64,000 nt of DNA. It comes from Croceimicrobium sp965228705 (lineage in GTDB: Bacteria > Bacteroidota > Bacteroidia > Flavobacteriales > Schleiferiaceae). The position numbers and the translations under genes were made by a program. Positions 59,921 to 64,000 of this stretch are shown piece after piece (the stretch's first letter is position 1; each line of letters opens with the position of its first letter). Where the stretch lies: NCBI RefSeq assembly GCF_965228705.1, contig NZ_OZ245832.1, forward strand, positions 1,798,001 through 1,862,000. The letters are read 5' to 3'. A model generated the notes under the pieces. That model had not been told where the DNA came from and did not search any database. It worked only from the letters and a program-made list of their open reading frames with translations.

Positions 59921-60691
59921 TTACTTGGAGCAAACGTATAGCACCTCTCCATCCATAAGAGCATAGCGCTTAATTTCTTCCGGACTAAAAGCTTCACGAA
60001 CTTTATAGGCTTCTACCTTAAAACCTTCTTCAGCTAATCGCTTTGGATAATCCGCTCCATACTGGCGCACGTGATCATACTGCCCAAAACGACGAATCCT
60101 TTCCTCGGGATCAGTAATAGTAGGATCTTCATCCGTCACCTCCTGCCCCGCTTTAAAGGGCACCTGCATAATCGCTAAACCACCCGGTTTCAACACCCTA
60201 CAAAGCTCACGCATACATTGACGATCGTCCGTTACATGCTCTAAAACGTGATTACAGAAAATCACATCAAAATGGTTATCCCCATACTGGATATCATGGA
60301 TATCCATTTTCACATCCGCAATAGGTGAATCCAAATCTGCTGTGAGGTAATCCAGGTTCTTCATCTTACGAAAGCGACCATAAAAACACTGTTCTGGCGC
60401 AACATGCAACATGCTTTGCTTTTCTTTAAAAAAGGTGCTTTCACGTTGTAAATACAACCAAAGTAAACGATGACGTTCTAAAGACAGTGAAGCTGGAGCC
60501 AGGGCGTTCTCCCTTTGCCGACCTTTATAGCCATAAGGAAGAAGTTTACGGTACTTCCGACCATCTATGGGGTCTTCGAAGCGGTCGCCCTTAAAAAACA
60601 GAGCTAAGATCGGGGCGGCCGCATAGCTTAAACGAATAAGCATCGGTCGCGGAATTGTGTTCAGGGCGAACTTAAAAAGCGATTTAATCAT
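59921..60691 (-). CDS. Class I SAM-dependent methyltransferase
   Basis: 256 residues. Methyltransferase motifs: LHVAPEQCFYGRFRK (motif I region altered), LTADLDSPIADVKMDI, DVIFCNHVLEHVTDD and LCRVLKPGGLAIMQVP. The N-terminal about 60 residues include a hydrophobic stretch (LSYAAAPILALFF) and KYRKLLPYGYKGRQRENALAP, typical of a Bacteroidota methyltransferase group. The substrate is unknown. Its ATG overlaps the map stop (TAATG). Confidence 0.85.
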   Translation of the reverse strand: MIKSLFKFALNTIPRPMLIRLSYAAAPILALFFKGDRFEDPIDGRKYRKLLPYGYKGRQRENALAPASLSLERHRLLWLYLQRESTFFKEKQSMLHVAPEQCFYGRFRKMKNLDYLTADLDSPIADVKMDIHDIQYGDNHFDVIFCNHVLEHVTDDRQCMRELCRVLKPGGLAIMQVPFKAGQEVTDEDPTITDPEERIRRFGQYDHVRQYGADYPKRLAEEGFKVEAYKVREAFSPEEIKRYALMDGEVLYVCSK

Positions 60692-61473
60692 TATTCAGGG
60701 TTTATGCCCAGTACCTCATAGATGTAATCAAAAGTCGATAAAATTTGGGGCTCTCCATCCACCAGAGCCACATCATGCTCAAAATGAGCAGCGGGCTTTC
60801 CATCTACCGTATTAATCGTCCAGCCGTCTGGTAATTGCTTTACGCGAAAAGTACCCATGGTGATCATTGGCTCAATAGCCAAGACCATTCCGTTCTTTAA
60901 AGCTTTACCTCTACCGCGTTTACCGAAATTTGGAACTTGAGGATCTTCATGGAGTTTTGTTCCAATACCATGGCCCACCAAGTCGCGAACCACTCCAAAG
61001 CCATGGTCCTCAGCGTGTTTCTGAATGGCAAAACCAATATCCCCAACTCTGCGGCCAGGTCTAAATTCATTGATCCCTAAATACAAGCTTTCGCGAGTAA
61101 CATCCAAAAGCTTCTTTACATCAGGAGCCACTTCACCTACTTCGAAGGTATAGGCATGATCGCCATAATAACCGTCTAACAAGGCACCGCAATCAATACT
61201 TACTACATCGCCTTCCTCCAAAGGAATATCCGTTGGTAATCCATGGACAACCGTTTCATTCTTGGAGATCAACAAAGTGCTCGGGCAACCATATAGTCCT
61301 TTAAAACCAGGCTTGGCACCTTGAGATAAAATATAGTCTTCGGCCTTGCGATCGAGGTCTGAAGGTTTAACACCTGGCCCTACTTCTTTGGCCAGCATTC
61401 CTAAGGTTCGACTTACCACTAAGGCTGCTGCACGCAGCTTTTCAATTTCGGCCGGAGTTCTTAAATGAATCAT
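60691..61473 (-). CDS. map: Methionine aminopeptidase type I
   Basis: 260 residues. Removes initiator Met from new proteins. Metal ligands in VSIDCGALLDGYYGDHAY (two Asp), VRDLVGHGIGTKLHEDPQVPN (His), GMVLAIEPMI (Glu) and the terminal HFEHDVALVDG (Glu). Length and order match type I MetAP. It lies 6 bp after the HAD gene in the gpmI operon. Confidence 0.97.
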   Translation of the reverse strand: MIHLRTPAEIEKLRAAALVVSRTLGMLAKEVGPGVKPSDLDRKAEDYILSQGAKPGFKGLYGCPSTLLISKNETVVHGLPTDIPLEEGDVVSIDCGALLDGYYGDHAYTFEVGEVAPDVKKLLDVTRESLYLGINEFRPGRRVGDIGFAIQKHAEDHGFGVVRDLVGHGIGTKLHEDPQVPNFGKRGRGKALKNGMVLAIEPMITMGTFRVKQLPDGWTINTVDGKPAAHFEHDVALVDGEPQILSTFDYIYEVLGINPE

Positions 61474-61479
61474 TAATTT

Positions 61480-61899
61480 CTAAAATCTGAAAAATCTTTT
61501 TTTGGAGTTCTTTCGGGCGCGATTCTTCGCGGGCTCCTCCTCTTTCCCGCTAATCATTTGGTACACTTCTCCCCAACCCGGGAAGCCTTGTAAATTGCGA
61601 TCGTCTACAAATAAATCCGCATGAATCTTACGGCTGGCTTCTTTTTCATCATAAGCCTCTTCAGGATAACTTTTATTTACGGCATAAAACTCTAAGCCGT
61701 TTTCCTTACAGAAGTCAACCGCTTCTTGAAGCTTTCGACCATAGCGATAGGTCCATAAAATAAGGCGATGCCCATCTTTTTGGAGCATCTTTAAAGTTTC
61801 AAATGCAAAGGGCTTGGCCTTCCCTATGGCCGGATATGCATCGTCTACAATAGTCCCATCAAAATCGATGGCTAAAATCTTCGATTCGTCAGTAATCAT
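61480..61899 (-). CDS. Small HAD-superfamily hydrolase-like protein
   Basis: 139 residues. HAD motif 1 AIDFDGTIVDD near residue 10 (nucleophile Asp), WTYRYGRKLQEAVDFCKENGLEF (motif 2 Thr), and DLFVDDRNLQG (motif 4 acidic pair). It resembles the short Bacteroidota group exemplified by BT0820, with no cap domain. The C-terminal tail (KNRARKNSKKRF) is very basic. Its ATG overlaps the gpmI stop (ATGA). Likely a phosphatase; substrate unknown. Confidence 0.85.
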   Translation of the reverse strand: MITDESKILAIDFDGTIVDDAYPAIGKAKPFAFETLKMLQKDGHRLILWTYRYGRKLQEAVDFCKENGLEFYAVNKSYPEEAYDEKEASRKIHADLFVDDRNLQGFPGWGEVYQMISGKEEEPAKNRARKNSKKRFFRF

Positions 61900-63413
61900 A
61901 CAATTAAGGATTTACCGCTCATTGCTTGCGGCTTCTCAATATTCAACAGTTCCAAAAGCGTAGGCGCTACATCGCCTAAAACACCTTCGCGCAATTTAAT
62001 CTTTTCTACATCATTCCCAATCAGGAAGCAAGGTACCGGCTGGGTGGTATGTGCGGTATTTGGACTACCATCTTCATTTCGCATACAATCAGCATTGCCG
62101 TGATCAGCCAATATGATAAAGCGATAGCCTTTTTTAAGTCCTGCTTCAACCACTTCCTGTGCACATTGATCAACTGTTTCGCATGCTTTCACGGCTGCCT
62201 CCATCACCCCTGTATGCCCCACCATGTCTGGATTAGCAAAATTGAGGCAAATAAAATCAGGACTCTGACTTTCAATATCTTCAATAATAGCATCACGTAC
62301 TTCAAATGCACTCATCTCCGGCTGCAGATCGTAGGTTGCTACTTTGGGTGATGAAATGAGCAAACGATGCTCGCCTTCAAACTCCGACTCTCGACCACCG
62401 GAAAAGAAGAAAGTTACGTGTGGATATTTTTCAGTTTCTGCAATACGAACTTGAGTCTTCCCAGCTTTGCTGATCACTTCACCCAGTGTATCGCTTAAAT
62501 TATCTTTTTCATAAATCACCTTCACCCCTTTGAAGGTATCATCATAGCGGGTCATGGTCACATAATGGAGATTCAGCTTTTTCATCTCCTGCTCCGGAAA
62601 ATCTTGCTGATTTAGAGCCATGGTAATTTGTCGACCGCGATCCGTTCGGAAGTTGAAGCAAATCACCACATCATCCTCAGCAATTAAGCCATTGCTATTG
62701 ATGATTCCAGGCTCAATAAACTCATCGGTAATTCCGCGTTCATAATTGCCTTCCAAGCAGGCCTTAGCTGAGGCAAAAGATTCTCCTTCACCTTTCACCA
62801 TAAGGTCATAAGCCTTGCGCACACGCTCCCATCTTTTATCACGGTCCATTGCAAAATAACGACCTACCACTGAGGCCACAGCCCCACCATGTTTGGCTAA
62901 ATGCTGCTCCAAATCCGCCATATAGCCCAATCCTCCTTTAGGGTCGGTATCTCGACCATCGGTAAAAGCATGAACATAAATTTCTTCCAGGCCACGCTCG
63001 GAGGCGGCGCTAATCAAACCTTTAAGATGTTGAATGTGCGAATGCACCCCTCCATCGGAAAGTAAGCCAATGAAGTGCACTTTTTTCTTATGATTCCGGG
63101 CGTACTCAAAAGCCTCCACCAATACAGGCTCCTGGGCTAAACTGCCATCTGCAACCGCCATATTGATTTTCACCAAATCCTGATATACCACACGACCGGC
63201 TCCTAAATTCATATGGCCTACTTCACTATTTCCCATTTGCCCATCCGGTAAACCCACCGCCAGACCAGAAGCCTGCAAACGTGTATTGGGATATTGATGG
63301 TAAAGTGAATCTACAAAAGGAGTTTGAGCCTTATCTATAGCTGATACCTCAAGATTCTTCGCGATACCCCAACCATCTAAAATGATCAGTGCCGCTTTAG
63401 GCGAATTGCTCAT
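61896..63413 (-). CDS. gpmI: 2,3-bisphosphoglycerate-independent phosphoglycerate mutase
   Basis: 505 residues. Interconverts 3- and 2-phosphoglycerate in glycolysis with two Mn2+. Motifs: ALIILDGWG near the N-terminus, catalytic Ser in DGQMGNSEVGHMNLGAGR, HAFTDGRDTDPKGG, FNFRTDRGRQIT, and the metal sites FANPDMVGHTG and LADHGNADCM. The start has a -7 box 17 bp upstream. First of a four-gene minus-strand operon gpmI, HAD, map, methyltransferase. Confidence 0.97.
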   Translation of the reverse strand: MSNSPKAALIILDGWGIAKNLEVSAIDKAQTPFVDSLYHQYPNTRLQASGLAVGLPDGQMGNSEVGHMNLGAGRVVYQDLVKINMAVADGSLAQEPVLVEAFEYARNHKKKVHFIGLLSDGGVHSHIQHLKGLISAASERGLEEIYVHAFTDGRDTDPKGGLGYMADLEQHLAKHGGAVASVVGRYFAMDRDKRWERVRKAYDLMVKGEGESFASAKACLEGNYERGITDEFIEPGIINSNGLIAEDDVVICFNFRTDRGRQITMALNQQDFPEQEMKKLNLHYVTMTRYDDTFKGVKVIYEKDNLSDTLGEVISKAGKTQVRIAETEKYPHVTFFFSGGRESEFEGEHRLLISSPKVATYDLQPEMSAFEVRDAIIEDIESQSPDFICLNFANPDMVGHTGVMEAAVKACETVDQCAQEVVEAGLKKGYRFIILADHGNADCMRNEDGSPNTAHTTQPVPCFLIGNDVEKIKLREGVLGDVAPTLLELLNIEKPQAMSGKSLIV

Positions 63414-63430
63414 GATACAATTTTAAACTG

Positions 63431-63438
63431 CAAAATTA
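63431..63438 (-). promoter_or_regulatory. -7 promoter element of gpmI operon
   Basis: TAATTTTG on the minus strand, exact TAnnTTTG match, 17 bp before the gpmI ATG. No TTTG at the proper -33 distance. Confidence 0.45.
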
Positions 63439-63506
63439 GACATTGCCTTTCGAAAGACCTGCGATCTATAGGATTAATCCCTGAAAGGCAAAGGCTAAGC
63501 GCTTGT

Positions 63507-64000
63507 TTAGCTTAATGCAATCAAAGCTTCTAAAGCCTGTTGAATATTCGCACGAACCTCGAGGATGCTGGCTTCCATCATATAGCAGGGAGCACATACT
63601 ATTTTAAGGTCGCTGTCCACGCTTACTTCAGCTACGGTTTTTGATTCGGCTTCCACACCTATACTCTCCATACCACCAGAAATGGCTGCGATATCATAAG
63701 GCGAAGCTTCTACACTACTGCCAACACTTAAACGCGCATGATAGTGACTGCCCTCCAAAGCTTTAGCCACAGTGGTAGGACTCATACACAAAGCAGCTAT
63801 TGGCTTTTGGTTTTCAATCATGTTGAGGACCAAAGATTTAATTTCAGGAAGAATCGCTGCACCTGGTCCATCAAAAGCCCATTGGGTAAGGTTTTTAGCG
63901 GTACCAAATCCACCCGGCATAAATAAGGCATCAATTTCAGCTGGGACAAAATCAGCTAGATCAATTACTTCTCCCCGAGCAATTCGAGCTGATTCTATCA
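63507..64000 (-). CDS. elbB: Glyoxalase ElbB-like (DJ-1/PfpI superfamily), 5' end outside the window
   Basis: The reverse frame is open to the window edge, giving the last about 164 residues (family about 215-220). It reads IESARIARGEVIDLADF, then DALFMPGGFGTAKNL, the glutamine-amidotransferase-like elbow IAALCMSPTTVAKAL with Cys, and ISGGMESIGVEAESKTVAEVSVD. This matches ElbB (isoprenoid biosynthesis glyoxalase). The protein after the window's end should begin with the conserved GCGVxDGxEIHE region, which is not visible. A weak hairpin after the stop (GCTAA/TTAGC) may terminate it. Confidence 0.9.
   Translation of the reverse strand, partial: IESARIARGEVIDLADFVPAEIDALFMPGGFGTAKNLTQWAFDGPGAAILPEIKSLVLNMIENQKPIAALCMSPTTVAKALEGSHYHARLSVGSSVEASPYDIAAISGGMESIGVEAESKTVAEVSVDSDLKIVCAPCYMMEASILEVRANIQQALEALIALS

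Noticed and set aside
1..64000. CRISPR array, transposase, integrase, phage or rRNA genes
   Set aside because: No regularly spaced repeats, recombinase motifs or rRNA sequence found by reading through both strands. Only one tRNA was found.

Overview
The window looks like a chromosomal core region of a member of the Bacteroidota, most likely Flavobacteriales or a close marine relative. I cannot place it to genus. The lineage call rests on gliding and type IX secretion genes (gldF, gldG, porQ), a T9SS type A C-terminal sorting domain, DUF5686, DUF4197, DUF4340 and DUF6089 proteins, many small outer-membrane barrels and lipoproteins, and promoters matching the Bacteroidota consensus TTTG-N19/20-TAnnTTTG instead of the E. 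coli type. Coding density is very high. No gap between genes exceeds about 230 bp, so there is no unexplained stretch over 300 bp. I see no rRNA, CRISPR array, insertion sequence, integrase or phage gene.

Layout. 1-1.8 kb: 3'-truncated BNR/VPS10-type exported propeller. 1.9-5.7 kb: operon dinB, DUF4197 lipoprotein, small secreted protein, ddl, coaD. 5.7-8.1 kb: NUDIX protein, pyrE, SRPBCC protein, birA. 8.1-13.1 kb: rsfS, ftsH, LUD protein, cdsA, psd and an acyl-CoA-binding protein, joining protein quality control with phospholipid synthesis. 13.1-19 kb on the minus strand: cmk, porQ, lon, a GlmU-like left-handed beta-helix protein and rpmE2. 19.1-26.9 kb: beta-helix lipoprotein, DUF6089 barrel, yaaA, YwqK-type protein, pruA, a barrel, a metallophosphatase and dnaN. 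27-31.5 kb minus: DUF4340, gldG, gldF, ABM protein, SAM hydrolase. 31.6-35.4 kb: phoH, purC, PorT-like barrel, exonuclease/GIY-YIG fusion.

35.4-48.7 kb is more accessory: DUF5686, two LVIVD lipoproteins plus a barrel, yggS, rpsT with tRNA-Glu, proS, a Trp/Tyr-rich then Ser/Arg-rich lipoprotein, a FadL-like porin and a large BNR/VPS10 protein. 48.9-53.4 kb is a four-gene operon of exported proteins (T9SS-sorted protein, lipase-fold hydrolase, PQQ-like propeller lipoprotein, outer-membrane protein) that looks more A+T-rich by eye. It is my main candidate for an undescribed system. 53.6-57.2 kb: folE, cysS, yidD, PD40 lipoprotein. 57.3-59.9 kb: a Cys-motif CarboxypepD-like protein that seems to start at CTG, a transglutaminase-like protein, a VOC protein and a small membrane protein. 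59.9-64 kb minus: methyltransferase, map, HAD protein, gpmI and a 5'-truncated elbB.

Housekeeping genes are mostly in tight operons with ATGA or TAATG overlaps. Convergent neighbours repeatedly interlock their stop codons over 4 bp with no room for a terminator. Clear intrinsic terminators follow rpsT, rpmE2, lon, pruA, the YwqK gene, the FadL-like porin and the large BNR protein. All functional names come from recognising families by eye. No database search was possible.
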